This document shows, piece by piece, positions 18,182 to 30,259 of a DNA stretch of 64,000 nucleotides. The stretch's first letter is position 1, and the number at the start of each line of letters is the position of its first letter. Below the pieces are notes generated by a model that had not been told where the DNA came from, made no database searches, and was given only the letters and a program-made list of their open reading frames with translations. Origin of the DNA: Entamoeba invadens IP1 (taxonomy: Eukaryota; Evosea; Mastigamoebida; Endamoebidae); the NCBI RefSeq assembly GCF_000330505.1, contig NW_004191750.1, positions 591,470-655,469 of the forward strand, written 5' to 3'. Made by a program: the position numbers and the translations under genes.

Positions 18182-19717
18182 ATGTTATTATTTTTACTTG
18201 TCCTCTTTGTTTTTAGTGTCTGTTCAGTGGAAGTGCGCCACATCACTGATTTAGACCGGGTGAAATTACAAGAAGAGTCTAAACATGTGATGTTGATGAT
18301 TCTTCTTGAGAACGATGATACCAAAGTGTCAACATATCAAACTTTTGCACAAAAAAATCAGGACTTAGACGTTGACTTCTGTTACACAATTAAACAAGAG
18401 TCTTTACAAATTGTTCGTGAGAGAGACATTTCCCTTTTTCCCGCATTTGTCATTATAAGACATCACGATCAAAAGGATATGATCCTCCAAGGTGGTTTTG
18501 ACATCCCCAAGATACAACAGTTTTTCGAAATAGGGACATTACCCATCATATATTACTTCATGGACTCCTCTTCTGTCCAAGTCTTTTCGAAGAAGGCATA
18601 TACAACTTCCTTTGTATTTGAACGAAATAAAGACGTGTTGTTTAACCCCTTTTTAAATGAGTACGCAACAGCTTCTTACAAATTGGCGCCCCTCTCAGAC
18701 ACTTCATTTTACTATACAGAGTCGAGTGTCTCACAGTATCAACTCATTTTCAATGATAACATGAGGTACTCCGATGAGTCCGATTTACTCGTCTATTCCC
18801 CCAAATCAAATTTGTCGATGGGACTTTGGATGGATCGAGTAGCTTTCCCACTCTTCCAACCAGTAACAGAAGACTCAAAGAGTCTACTTGTAAAGGCAAA
18901 TATGAAAGCAATTATTATCGTCTCCGAAGATGTCACAAAACAAGACTATTTAAATTACGTATCAATCGCTCGTGCGGCCCGCGGACATATTGCTCTTATG
19001 TACTGCACAAAGGGGAGTTTCTTCGACACTCAAATTGGTGGAGAATTTCCGATCCGTGTTGTCAACGAGAACTTCGAGAGGATATCGGAGGGCGGCATAT
19101 TAGAAGATTTAATCAAGAAATATACAGATGACGACAAAATCGGTGATTTGCGAAGTTATAAAATATCCGACGACGAGAGCAATCCGTTATATGACATGAT
19201 GAAGTTGATGATGGACTCCGGGAGTTATCAAGACTTATTTGAATCGCCGAAGAACAAACCCTATATCGACTTGTTTATGGGAATTATAGCAAACAAAACA
19301 CTTTCTAATGATGTCTTTGCGTTAATGAATCAATTCACACAAATCGACTTCTACTCGGAAGACTCCGACGTCGATGAGATCATCGATTTCTTGAAGAATG
19401 AAAAATTGTGGGCAACCCTAGACGTCATCAATGTCCAGCACTCTTCTATTCCTAAAGAACAAATGACCTTCTTAAACAATTTGAACCGAATCGTCCACGA
19501 CGAAGTCGCTTCAAAAACACTTGAAACGATTGTTCGAAGGACATTCAGATCGCAAATAGTTCGCAATTTCTTTAAAGAGAATCCAGTCATTGAAAATGTG
19601 AAGCCTGAGCAAGTGATAGCACTAGCCAACACCCCGGAGATTAAAGCCATTCTAGAAGACATCCAAGCACTCATGAAAACAGTGGAGGAAAGAAAATTGA
19701 TACACAACGAGCTCTAA
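18182..19717 (+). CDS. ER-targeted thioredoxin-fold (PDI-like) protein lacking CxxC
   Basis: 511 residues. The N-terminal 16 residues are a classic signal peptide (LLFLLVLFVFSVCS). Residues 20-120 have the strand/helix pattern of a thioredoxin-like domain, with VDFCYTIKQ, FPAFVIIR and a following GGFD, but no CxxC active site. The middle region repeats such a pattern. The C-terminal 150 residues are helical and charged. The last four residues are HNEL, close to the HDEL/KDEL ER-retrieval signal. I infer a redox-inactive lumenal PDI relative, perhaps a chaperone. The MITE sits in its upstream region. Confidence 0.6.
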   Translation: MLLFLLVLFVFSVCSVEVRHITDLDRVKLQEESKHVMLMILLENDDTKVSTYQTFAQKNQDLDVDFCYTIKQESLQIVRERDISLFPAFVIIRHHDQKDMILQGGFDIPKIQQFFEIGTLPIIYYFMDSSSVQVFSKKAYTTSFVFERNKDVLFNPFLNEYATASYKLAPLSDTSFYYTESSVSQYQLIFNDNMRYSDESDLLVYSPKSNLSMGLWMDRVAFPLFQPVTEDSKSLLVKANMKAIIIVSEDVTKQDYLNYVSIARAARGHIALMYCTKGSFFDTQIGGEFPIRVVNENFERISEGGILEDLIKKYTDDDKIGDLRSYKISDDESNPLYDMMKLMMDSGSYQDLFESPKNKPYIDLFMGIIANKTLSNDVFALMNQFTQIDFYSEDSDVDEIIDFLKNEKLWATLDVINVQHSSIPKEQMTFLNNLNRIVHDEVASKTLETIVRRTFRSQIVRNFFKENPVIENVKPEQVIALANTPEIKAILEDIQALMKTVEERKLIHNEL

Positions 19718-19767
19718 CTCATCGTTCTTTCCCTTTCTTGAAGAACAAATCACACTTTAATAATAAA

Positions 19768-20947
19768 TTAATCTAGATATGATATTTTTTGGGTTTTAAA
19801 TACTTGATGGGTGTCTACCGTGTTCGTCGACTTCGAACGCGCTATAGTTAAGGCCATCGACGGGGAAGTAACTCTGAACACTGGAGACTCGTCGTCATGG
19901 AGTAACGGGTCAATTGGTGATGCGCAAAGACTCACCTTCTTTTTCCCTCTAAATTCAATACTCGAGTTCTCACGTTCAATGAAGTGTTCCAAAGTGTTTA
20001 AGTTCTTTGAATTCTCAGTCATGAATGACGACACAAATTCATCAATTTCTTTTTCAACTTCAGCTTTCTCGGAATCCGATGATGTTTTCCACTTCCGAGA
20101 GAAGTTAAGTAATGGGTTGAGACCAGAAAAGAAAATGGAAGGAACGTTATCCTTTTTGACAACTTTCTGTTTCTTTAATATGCTATAAAGTTGTTGGATC
20201 AGCAAATCGTATTGTGTTAATGCATTTAATGTTTCTTCGGACGAATGTGCAAGGTATGTAAAGATGTTGTTGACTATCACCGCCATTTGGACGACCAAGT
20301 GATAAAACATGATACTGAAATCTCTCAATATGATGTCCATAGTAATTACTTTGAGTTCCGTTTCATAACAGACGTTGTCGCTCCAGTCAATCCACGCAAG
20401 TGTTTCGAACATCTTACTGAAATACTCTTGATGTCAGTATAGTTTTATTTTATAGTAGAATATACAATTGATATAGTTTATACAACAAACTTACAGATTC
20501 CAGGGTTTTGTGGATGGTCTCTTCATCATTATCTTCTGAGTAAACTGGTTTAGTGCACAAAATGATATTATGTAGTTTATAGAGTTTAACGACATCATTA
20601 AGATGAAGAGCAAAGTACCTCAATAAGAATGAAGAGTCATCGTTCAATTTGGCATTGATTAGAGGAGTCTCAAAGTTCAAATTCAATTCTACGAGATTAT
20701 TAAGAAAGTAGTGTGTCTGGTCCTTCACCATGATATGACGAGATAATATAAAAAAATGGAATAATTCATTCAGCGTTAATTTGGAGTTAAAGCGCGAAGT
20801 AATTTCTTTGGTAAATTTCTCTTGATGAGTTTGGTCAAGGTATTGTAAGTAAAAATCATCTAAATCAACAACTGGTGTGGAGTGAGAGGAATTCTTTAAA
20901 CACTTCTCTAAGGTGACTGTGCTGCGCTTTTTACCAAACTTAAACAT
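19768..20947 (-). CDS. two-exon protein of unknown function
   Basis: Exon 1 is 20491-20947 and exon 2 about 19768-20426, together 371 residues in one frame. The first half is helical (for example LLRYFALHLNDVVKLYKLH), somewhat like an ANTH/ENTH or VHS-type helical bundle, but I see no diagnostic motif. The second half continues helical, then becomes Ser/Thr-rich with basic clusters near the C-terminus (KKKVSLCASP, ARSKSTNT), suggestive of phosphorylation sites. There is no signal peptide or membrane segment. The 3' splice site is the least certain part. Confidence 0.55.
20427..20490 (-). other. probable intron
   Basis: On the minus strand a GTTTGTTG 5' splice site follows the codon for Val in LESV. 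The best in-frame acceptor is ATCAAG, giving 64 nt and keeping the frame into YFSKMFETL. The more usual TTTCAG a few bases later would break the frame. Confidence 0.55.
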
Positions 20948-22797
20948 TTTTGGGTTTGAAGATTGTAGGTTTTCGTTGAAATCTTGTTTTCTTTTTCAAC
21001 TCTGCGATCAACCACTTTTTGTCGTTAGAAAAAACATTAGACTTCAATGAAAATAGATATTTTGAAAAACATGTTTTGAACAGGAAGTTATATATTAAAT
21101 ACCATATTTATATTATATTTTATATTATAATAAAATAGTTTTTGAATTAATTAAAATTGGTGGTATTATTTAATTATCAATAATATATTTAATTATATAA
21201 ATATGGTTGTTAAAGATTATTTCCAAGATTATGTTATATAAATAAATAAAGATAAGATATTTATTTAATAATTAATATAATAAAATAAATTAAATATTTT
21301 GGTAAACACATAATTACAGAAGAGTTATTCTTTATCTTTTCTTACCAAAGTTTAACAACATTTTTTTTTTCAAATCATCAGTGGCATTATTTTTATTTAC
21401 TAACCATTTTAATTGTTTTATTCGACATTATTTAAGAACAATTCGAAAAGGAATTACTACAAACACGTTTTGCCGATATAGAATTGTTAAATAAACAATA
21501 ATTAATAATAATAGATAATTGGAATAATAATAATACAATAATAACGAAAAAAACCAAAGAATTACACTACAATACGAATTATAAGAACCCACACATATTG
21601 ATATTCAAATTAAAATGCCATTATAAAGAACTAGAAAAATAATTTCGTTGATGAAATGCAATAATTGAATGTTTGTGTTTGTTTTGATTTTTCTTCATTT
21701 TTTATTCATAAACAAGAAATGAATAATAATTATCTTCATTTTTTTATAAAATAATAACAATTAGAGACAATTAAATTTATGAATAAAACGATATGTACTT
21801 TGTAAACTATAAATAAAGAACTACGGAGTATGTGTGAACAAAGATACGATAATTGCCTATTACAAGTTTTAAATAATTATAAGAATTTATTAAATATTGA
21901 TTCCTTTGTTTTAAAAATACACAATAGAACAAAGTATAATAAGACTTTATATTTACTAAACCAACATTCATTTTAAAGATAAATAAAATTAAAAAATGAG
22001 TATTCTAAACAATTATCTTAGTTATTATTAAAGTTTGATTATTAATTCGAAAAAAAACGTATATATAATTTAACAACAGGTGATAGTGACGAAGGTATGC
22101 AACTAAAGAATGTACAAAAACCAGAAATCAACTCTAAACAACCATTTCTAATAATTTAATTCAATCGTTTTGCTTGTTTTTTTATTAATTTCGTTGTTCG
22201 GGACATTATATAACGGAGATAAAAAAAATTACAAAATTATTAAACAGTAAAATATAATTAATTTATTATTAACTTAACTTTATAAATTAATTATTTCATA
22301 TAATATAACAAATTTTATAACAATAGAATAATTAATTATTGTTTTAAACAATTAAAAAAACAAGTCGTGATTGTGTTGTCAGTATTCATTAAAAACTCAA
22401 TTATTACTTACCATCATCAACGTTTTGATTCAATTTGCAAAGCTCAGCAGAGTGGAATTATTAAAAACGTTTTAGAACCATTAATAACAATTTAAAACTT
22501 TTACTTATTATTCATTATAATTAAATTCCGCGTCACGAATGAAAACAATGACTTAAACACGTATAATCGAATTTATATAGTGTACAACTTACTCAATGGT
22601 ACCATTATTAACAACACTTGCGGTTACACAATCACAATATAGTTTTATTAAATACAAGTATATTCTTTTAATTATTTTTATATGGTTTGAAAACCCATCA
22701 TTATAAAGAAATAAATTGCCATTGTTGTTTAAAAATATTTCGAAGACTCTGTTTCTTTCTAGCCGACACATCTTCAATTCCAATCTTTAGTTATTTC
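20948..22797. other. long AT-rich intergenic region
   Basis: About 1.85 kb between divergent genes. I see only A/T-rich low-complexity DNA with no coding frame and no paired terminal repeats. The last 110 bases are open in frame with the TBC gene but lack an ATG, so an unrecognised upstream exon is possible. Confidence 0.5.
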
Positions 22798-23916
22798 ATG
22801 GAACCGCTTTCAAACCTTCAAATTAGCAGTCTAATGGACAAAGAAGGAAGAATTTCTAACAATAATATGGACATTTTAAGACGGACTTTATATTATAGAG
22901 GGTGTGAGAAGGATGCTCGAGAACTCTCATGGTCACTCTGTTTGGGGTACTTGAATCACGAGAAGACAACGTCTGAAAGAAAGTTAGAAGAGACACATTA
23001 CCATGTGATTTACGAAAAAACAAAAAGTGTTTGGCAAAATGTTATTCCCGAGCAAAAACAGAATTGGGCGTTATACAAACAGATTGAAACACAAATAGAT
23101 AAAGACGTGACTCGGACAGACAAAGACGAACACTTGTTTCAAACTGACGATTTGCGTCATACCACACTTTTAAAAACCATTTTAATGACATACGCATTTT
23201 TCAATATGAGAATTAATTACCGACAAGGGATGAATTATATAGTCTCTGGTCTAATGAATGTCACAACAAATGAAAACGCGTTGTTTTGGCTTTTCAAATG
23301 TGTGATGGATATCATCCAACCTTTCTATTTCTGTGAAAACGACACCATCATGAGAGCTCTTAAGAAGAATGGGTGTATCCTCAAAGTGATGTCACCACCC
23401 CTTTACAAATATTTGCAACAACGGGATATCACCTATTTCTTTTGCTTCAAGTGGAATGCTTTGTTGTTTAAGAGACTCTTCAATGAAAAGGATCTCTTAC
23501 GGGTTTGGGATGTTTGTTACTTTGTTATTAATAAATAAATGATTAGTTTAGAGGTATTATTCTCAGTTATACAAATAGAACGTCATAACTAGACCATTTT
23601 TGCATTTCCAAACAGAAAGATGTTTTACTACATCACTGCAGCAATACTCAAAGAGTACACCACTGACATTGTTTCTTGCCTCCTATCATTTGATGAATTG
23701 ATGTTATTTATTCAAAAACTGAATGGGACAATTGGAGATGGAATTGTGTATCAAGCGGATGTTGTGTATCAAGAATTTAAGAAGACTGCAGACAGTGAAA
23801 TTGTTCAATATGTCTATGAAAAATTCAGTTACAAACCAGCACCAAAAAATGACATTCGTCGTGTGTTCTTTGATATATACAGTCAGTGCAGACCAAGGTC
23901 TTACTCTACGAAGTGA
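22798..23916 (+). CDS. TBC-domain Rab GTPase-activating protein, two exons
   Basis: 345 residues from exons 22798-23511 and 23593-23916. It stimulates GTP hydrolysis by Rab proteins in membrane traffic. The TBC signature motifs are present: IDKDVTRTD with the arginine finger, NYRQGMNYI with the glutamine finger, and RVWD followed, after splicing, by TIFAFPN. The start at ATG 22798 is the first Met in the frame. Nearly the whole protein is TBC domain, with only about 30 residues before it and about 30 after. The cognate Rab cannot be told. Confidence 0.87.
23512..23592 (+). other. spliceosomal intron in the TBC gene
   Basis: An 81-nt intron, GTTTGTTAC at the 5' end and AACTAG at the 3' end, phase 0. 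It contains in-frame TAA codons. Removal joins VWD to TIFAFPNRK, which restores the expected TBC motif order. Confidence 0.85.
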
Positions 23917-24024
23917 AGATGTAAAATGCTTTCGCATACAAAGTTTATGTCAGATACAAAGATACAAATAATATACTTATTGTGTGATTTATTAAAAAGT
24001 GTGACAACACTAAGAATAGACAAG

Positions 24025-27003
24025 TTAAATGTCGTACTTCGACTTTTTGAAAGCTTCCACAAGACGTTTTCCATCGTGACATGTTGACAAGCAGTGGATG
24101 AATTCGGTATTCACTTGCTTGATCAGTTCTCGTAGTGTCTTGAACTTTCTCTCGTCTTGGTAAGGAACATGAATGAGTTGATACGTGTAAACCAGTGATG
24201 TGTCCAAGTCAAACACATTATACTCAATGATGACCATACAGACTTCTGCAGCCACTTCGATGTGTCCCGTGTATAATAACATTCTGACAACATCTATTAG
24301 CCGCCCCATAGATGTCAACAACTCGATTGCCTTAGGCCAACAATTGTCAAACATGTACTTCAATACAATACTGAGTGATATATACGTCTTTTCTTCATCA
24401 TCCAAAAACAGTGACGCAACGACCATAGCTTCCTCTAATTTGCCAAGGTCAATATACAACTTACAGACTTCCTATTGTGTTAACATGTAACATGTAAAGA
24501 ACATACAAACCCTATTTTGATTGAGTAACTTGTGGAGTTGAATGAGGTGCGTTTTGTCTACTGTTGGATCGTTAAACATCGACACAACAAGCCTTTGTCG
24601 CGACTCGGGATTGCCTTCCATCGTCAATGATAATAAGCAAGCCCGCATCGCGTAATTCATATATTCGCCATCATACGGACTTTTTAACACTTTTAAAAAA
24701 TGTGCAAAGGCCTCTTCACGTTTTCCAACACGCATGTCCGACAGTGCATACGCGTGGTAATACATCTGTTGCTTCCCACCTTTCACTGCAAAGTTTTTAA
24801 GTGAGTTTGTATACTGCGAAAGCGTGTCATCTTGTTGAATAACAGCGTCATCGATATCAACATATGGACTTCCAATGAGTGGCAATTTGGATTGAATGAC
24901 CCACTGCATTAATTCCCAAAACTTCACGTGTTTGAAGTCTTTCACTTCGTTGTTTAATTGAATCAACTTGTTAAGTATTCCACCGGTTGTGTTGTCGGTG
25001 GTGTTGAGTTCTCCACTCTCGTATGTGTCAACACCAAGTAAGATCTTGAAAAACATCTCTCTTCTTTTCAATGGGTCCAAACAATACAACGACGGTTTGA
25101 TAGAAGTGTCTTTAAACATACTACAACACACAAGAAGACCTATGTCCAATACATATATTTCTCCAGTCGATAACAAGACAGCAGGATATTGATTCATCCA
25201 AAACACATCTTTAACACTCGTTTTTATCACCGTCAAATAGTTTTTCGTTTCACTCACAATTTGAAGAGTGGACACGTCGATGATACCAACTTGCTCTCCA
25301 AGTATAATAGCATGATAACAGTCCTTCTTGGGGTTAAATATGATCTTAGTGATCTTCTTAAAGAAACTCACACTTTTACTCTTCCCCGCACAAAGTCTCA
25401 CTAAATTTCCTTTTGTGTCACTCAATAACACAAACGGGTCTTTGCACGCTATAGCAGTGAATTGCCCTTTTTTATATTCACAACATGTGCCGTATCGTCT
25501 ATATTCATTCTTGTCTATTATTAGAATACCATTCTCATAACAAATTCCAGTCGAATTCTTCTCATACATATTTAAGACGTTTCCACTCGGATATGAAATC
25601 TCTTCAATCCCGCTTTGGTACGCGACACATAACACACTCCCATCTTTGTCACTCACAACACTCTTCACTTCCCCATAGAAATTCCGCAATTTGAGAAACG
25701 CCTTTTCTTCCCCATTCATCGGGTCTATCACTACTATCCCATTTTGTGGCTCACCATCATGGCTTTTAGTCTTTGCGCCAAAGAGCCCGATGTTCTCTCC
25801 TATCCATACAACTCCGTTGATCTTGACTTTGGTCACTTCTATGACTCGGTATATCTCTCCGCCCCTCATCACATATACTGTACCATCACTTGTTACTCCA
25901 GAACTGTAGATTTGCTTCGAAACTATATTTGTTAAGTTACTTGCCATCGTATGGATAATCCCCTGCACTTCGATGAAAAAGGGGTTAACGCGTAATTTGA
26001 GTAAAATGAGTGGTCCTTCTAACATCCGAATGACCAAATTCGAATTATCAGTGGAGTCGGTGACAATCCCCAAAGTTGTGTATTTGCGCTGTTTGTTGTC
26101 TCGTGAGAGTATTGGTGTGATCTCCATCTTCCCGCACAACTTAAATTGGACGCCATTCTTTATTTCGTAGACATACACATTCCCTTGTTTGGTGAGAAGA
26201 ACAAAGAGGGATTCATCATATATCATACAGAAATCCATCGGCTCTTCTGGTAAGTCGATCGTCGACAAACTGAATTGGAGCATCGTGTCGAATATTAAAA
26301 AGTGATTTGTTAACAAAATGTACGTGATTTGTCGTCTAATGTTCGAGAAGCGAAGACGAAGGACATCTTCCCCGACTCGAAGAATGTTAGTTGTTGGTTG
26401 CCCCAGTTCATACCCCTTAAACACACTGGATGCCAAGTTACAAAAACACATTGTCTGTCCACCATACACTCCAAATGAACTTCTCGAATAGACGGAGTTG
26501 GTGAAACCGATTGGATCTTTAAATGACTCTTTCACTTCCCATAAACTGAGTTTCGATATGGTGTCGTAACATATTAATACACCATTCTTATATAAAACGA
26601 TAATTGCTGAGGCATTACATTTGTCCCATTGAATACAAACAACAGGAGAATTCTCGGAGTGATTGATTTGAAGTGGTTTGATGGTGGACCATATCCCCCA
26701 TATTTGAACATTGCCGGAGACATCGCCAGACGCAATGACTATGTCGACATCATTTGGAGTCTGTGTCGTGAGTTGGAAATCATTTGTTTTGAATGCAATT
26801 GAAGTCACTTGAGACGTATGACCGTTGTATGCATAACAAAACGCACAACTGATTGGATTGACTATGTGAATGATCGATTGATACGCAACCGCAATTAATC
26901 CACAATTCCACTCACATGCCCGAGAGTTCAACGTGTGTGTAGGACCGGGAAAACAAAGGGGGGTGACCTTTGGTGAACTTTCATTTGGGCTGAAACATTT
27001 CAT
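24025..27003 (-). CDS. WD40-repeat trafficking protein, WDR11-like, two exons
   Basis: Exons 24511-27003 and 24025-24471 give 979 residues. The N-terminal block, with LNSRACEWNCGLIAVAYQS then INPISCAF and a GH-dipeptide WD repeat, resembles the start of WDR11, a Golgi/endosome tethering-complex subunit. Two propellers appear to occupy roughly residues 20-620. The rest is helical with TPR-like repeats (YHAYALSDMRVGKREEAFAHF), as in other WD40/alpha-solenoid coat proteins. The start is ATG 27003; an upstream GTG frame extension is not needed. It could instead be another member of the coatomer/IFT-like architecture class. Confidence 0.6.
24472..24510 (-). other. 39-nt intron in the WDR11-like gene
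   Basis: On the minus strand it starts GTTTGTATG and ends CAATAG, phase 0, joining LNQNR to EVCKLYIDLG. Without splicing the first exon stops eleven codons later. It is among the shortest introns in this window. Confidence 0.85.
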
Positions 27004-27029
27004 TTTCACTTGAGATATTAAGTTCACAT

Positions 27030-27601
27030 TCTATACTAATTATTCGAAACAGTTCTTTTATTATATATTATATAATTCATTGTTATTATATTGATACTAT
27101 TATAATATTATAGAAAAAATTGGTTTTAATTGGTAAAATAGTTTTTTTATTATAATATTTTAATTTAACTAATAATAAAATTATAATATAAAGTATTATA
27201 AAAAAGAGGTTAAATTGTTTTTTCAATTCAACGAATAAAAATAATAAAAAATTGGTTGATTCACCGGTTGTCTAAACAAATTCTATAATATAATAATATG
27301 TATAATAATAATAAAACCCAAATAAAAAAATAAAAACCACAAAAATGGGTAAATAATTTTATTAGTTATTTCCCATAAATGTGTTATTTAATATATATAT
27401 ATTATTTTAATAATAAAATAAACAATACTAAATAATAATTTAGAACATTTGAAAAGCTCAAAAAAGTAGTTTCCAAGTAGCTCTTCGTGGCGAAACCTCA
27501 TCAAAGCGTTTATGTAAATGATTCTATGGTCCAAACTAAATGGTATAGTTACCATAATACCTATTTCTTATAAGAAGGGCATCTAACCTTTCAAACCAAA
27601 G
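27030..27601. other. divergent intergenic region, AT-rich
   Basis: It separates the leftward WDR11-like gene and the rightward SerRS gene. A more mixed stretch near 27470-27600 is probably the SerRS promoter and leader. No gene is seen. Confidence 0.45.
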
Positions 27602-28957
27602 ATGGGACTTGACATCAACTTGTTCAGAACACAGCCCGACGTCATTAAAGCGTCACAAAAGAAAAGAAACGCTTCAGTAGAAGTCGTCGACGAGGTACTT
27701 GCCTTAGACGCCGACTGGAAGAAAAAGGGCTTTGAGCTCGACCAGACTCGAAAAGAGTTAGGAAAGGAACAGAAAGAGCTTGGGATGCTCTACAAAAACA
27801 AAGAAAATCCTCCCACACAAGAGACCATTGACAAGTTCAATGCCAACAAGAAGAACGCGGAAGCCAAAATTGCTCAACTTGAAAAGGAAGTTGCCGACAT
27901 TAAAAAACAAGTTGATGCCAAAATCAAGTCTGTTGGTAATATAGTCCCCGACTCCGTCCCTGTCGAAGTTGATGAGAAGTTCAACAGAGTCGAGAAGAAA
28001 TACGGAGAGTGCAATGCTAAGCCACTCCACCATCACGAATTGATCCACATGATTGGTGGTGCTGATACCGAACGAGCTGTCAAAGTAGCTGGACACCGAG
28101 GGTATTATCTTAAGGGTTGGGGGTTCAAGTTGAATCAAGCTTTGATCAACTACGCCACTCAATTTTTGGAGGCTCGTGGATTCACTCCAATCCAGACACC
28201 ATTTTTCATGAGAAGAGAATTAATGGCAAGAACAGCGCAATTATCCGATTTCGATGATACCTTGTATCACGTCGGAACCGGTAAAGAAAACGTCGACCCG
28301 GATGACCAGAAGTATTTGATCGCGACTTCGGAACAACCATTGACTGCTTTACATGCCGGAGAATGGTTGTTGCCAAAGCAGATGCCAATTAGATACATGG
28401 GGTTCTCCACTAACTTCAGAAAGGAAGCTGGTGCTCATGGTAAAGACACTTGGGGTATCTTCAGAGTCCACCAGTTTGAGAAGGTCGAGCAGTTCTGTAT
28501 GACCATGCCAGACAAGTCATGGGATATGCAAGAAGAGATGATTAAGAATTCGTGCGACTTCTATGAGAGCTTGAAGATCCCATACAGAGTCGTTAACATC
28601 GTTTCTGGCGCTTTGAACAACTCGGCCGCAAAGAAGTATGACTTGGAGGGTTACTTCCCAGGTTTCAATGAGTACAGAGAACTCGTCTCATGCTCCAACT
28701 GCACTGATTATCAGAGCAGAGAGCTCGACGTCAGATTGCAGATGGACAAGAAAGGAAAGGATAAGGTTTACGTCCACATGCTCAACTCTACTCTTTGCGC
28801 TACTGAACGTGCACTTTGCTGTGTACTTGAGAACTATCAGACTGAAGATGGAATCATCATCCCAGAGGTTCTTAGACCATTCTGTGGTGGTGTTGAAAAA
28901 ATCCCATTCGTTGCTCCAAAGCCAGTGTGGACCAAAGAAGACAAGAAAAAGAAATAA
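27602..28957 (+). CDS. seryl-tRNA synthetase
   Basis: 451 residues. It charges tRNA-Ser with serine in the cytosol. Residues 30-110 form the long antiparallel coiled coil that binds the tRNA extra arm (KEQKELGMLYKNKEN and repeated Lys/Glu heptads). The class II core follows: motif 2 in TNFRKEAGAHGKDTWGIFR, serine-binding residues in the TSEQPL segment, and motif 3 in LNSTLCATERALCC. A short Lys-rich tail ends the protein. Length and order are normal for the eukaryotic enzyme. The start ATG matches the conserved MGLDINLFR N-terminus. Confidence 0.96.
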   Translation: MGLDINLFRTQPDVIKASQKKRNASVEVVDEVLALDADWKKKGFELDQTRKELGKEQKELGMLYKNKENPPTQETIDKFNANKKNAEAKIAQLEKEVADIKKQVDAKIKSVGNIVPDSVPVEVDEKFNRVEKKYGECNAKPLHHHELIHMIGGADTERAVKVAGHRGYYLKGWGFKLNQALINYATQFLEARGFTPIQTPFFMRRELMARTAQLSDFDDTLYHVGTGKENVDPDDQKYLIATSEQPLTALHAGEWLLPKQMPIRYMGFSTNFRKEAGAHGKDTWGIFRVHQFEKVEQFCMTMPDKSWDMQEEMIKNSCDFYESLKIPYRVVNIVSGALNNSAAKKYDLEGYFPGFNEYRELVSCSNCTDYQSRELDVRLQMDKKGKDKVYVHMLNSTLCATERALCCVLENYQTEDGIIIPEVLRPFCGGVEKIPFVAPKPVWTKEDKKKK

Positions 28958-29122
28958 GTGATCGTACCATTTCGATTTTTTTACTATATTTAATAAGTTG
29001 TTTAATTATTAATATAGCGTTTGTTTTGTTTGCTGTTTTAAATCTAGTGTTTATAGTATTAAACTATAAATATATAGAATCGAGTGAAATGAAACGAATC
29101 AAAGCAATAAATCACTTCAAGA

Positions 29123-30259
29123 TTATCGAGTGGCGAGTGTAGACGGGTTGAATAAGTACCCGACGTCGACAAGAGTGAAAACGAATGGGAACGTTTGTTC
29201 GACACCTTCTTGTTCATAGCCCAAGTCGTCACGCGTTGGGAGGTAGTTCAACTCGAATCCCAGTGATGGTCTTTTGCCGACCAAATTCTTGAACAGTTTT
29301 TTGCCCTCTCTCTTCTTCATTCTCATCACAATTAAGTCATATTTAGTAGGTAGGCCATAATGTAAAACAGAGTCAGTAAACAGACGAAGTATTTTCAAGT
29401 GGAACCAAGCATGTAACACATGTTTAAAGTTGGTCTCGCAGTACATAATTAATTTGCTCTTCTGGTTGTTGATACTCTCTTCAAGACTTGCTTTCGAGTC
29501 AGCTTCGCTTGTAGTCTCTCTCTTGAATTCTCTCACAGTGTAGTGCTTTTCTCTGCATTCACTTTTGAAGTCGTTCAAAAAGTCTTTGAAGATGACGACT
29601 CTAAATAAATCGAAGTCGTCGTCAGATACAACCAACACCGCAGAGTCACAGACAACAAACTCATTCATCAACTCGTAATTCTTCAGAAACTCCTTTTTAA
29701 GTGCTTTCGCGACTACTACAAACACCGAAACCAAATATTTGGAGTCGACAATAACATCATCGGGAACACATGAATCAAGTCTTCTTGTTAATAAGGTCCC
29801 GGACTCTTTTTTGTTTTCGATGGCTAACTCACGAATCGTCGTTTGATATTTCGACATGAACATTCGAAGTTTAGTTTCGATCTGTTGGATGTCTTTATAT
29901 ATACGTTGTGTAAGGACTTTAGCTGACTCCGTATATGGGTATTTAGTCTCGTCCCATCTGAATTGAGTCAAATCAGTCTCGTTCCATTTGTCTGTGAATG
30001 TGACTTCTTTATTAGTCTCTTGCCAACATGCGCACATCCGTCTCACTGTAGTCCCTACAGAGACATCCATTCTGACCAAGTCGTCCGAAAGAGTCATTAA
30101 AGTGTCCAGCGTCTCAAATTTCAGTTGTGGTGGAATGACACTTTTATAGCACTCGGCCATCCCTTCGGACTTCGACTGCAATCGGTCAAAATTAAACGCG
30201 TCTGCCGTGTTTGTTCCACTTGGAAGTGTGAACAGGTAATAATTCCCGATCTGTGACAT
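29123..30259 (-). CDS. VMA5: V-type ATPase subunit C
   Basis: 378 residues, the usual length for this peripheral stalk subunit of the proton pump that acidifies vacuoles and phagosomes. Recognisable family blocks are FRWDETKYPY, GTLLTRRLDSCVPDD, DSKYLVSVFVVVAK, DFDLFRVVIFKDFLNDF, and the C-terminal HAWFHLKILRLFTDSVLHYG with GLP. The start is the first ATG. It lies convergent with SerRS (166 nt between stop codons) and upstream of CaBP1 in the same direction. Confidence 0.92.
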   Translation of the reverse strand: MSQIGNYYLFTLPSGTNTADAFNFDRLQSKSEGMAECYKSVIPPQLKFETLDTLMTLSDDLVRMDVSVGTTVRRMCACWQETNKEVTFTDKWNETDLTQFRWDETKYPYTESAKVLTQRIYKDIQQIETKLRMFMSKYQTTIRELAIENKKESGTLLTRRLDSCVPDDVIVDSKYLVSVFVVVAKALKKEFLKNYELMNEFVVCDSAVLVVSDDDFDLFRVVIFKDFLNDFKSECREKHYTVREFKRETTSEADSKASLEESINNQKSKLIMYCETNFKHVLHAWFHLKILRLFTDSVLHYGLPTKYDLIVMRMKKREGKKLFKNLVGKRPSLGFELNYLPTRDDLGYEQEGVEQTFPFVFTLVDVGYLFNPSTLATR

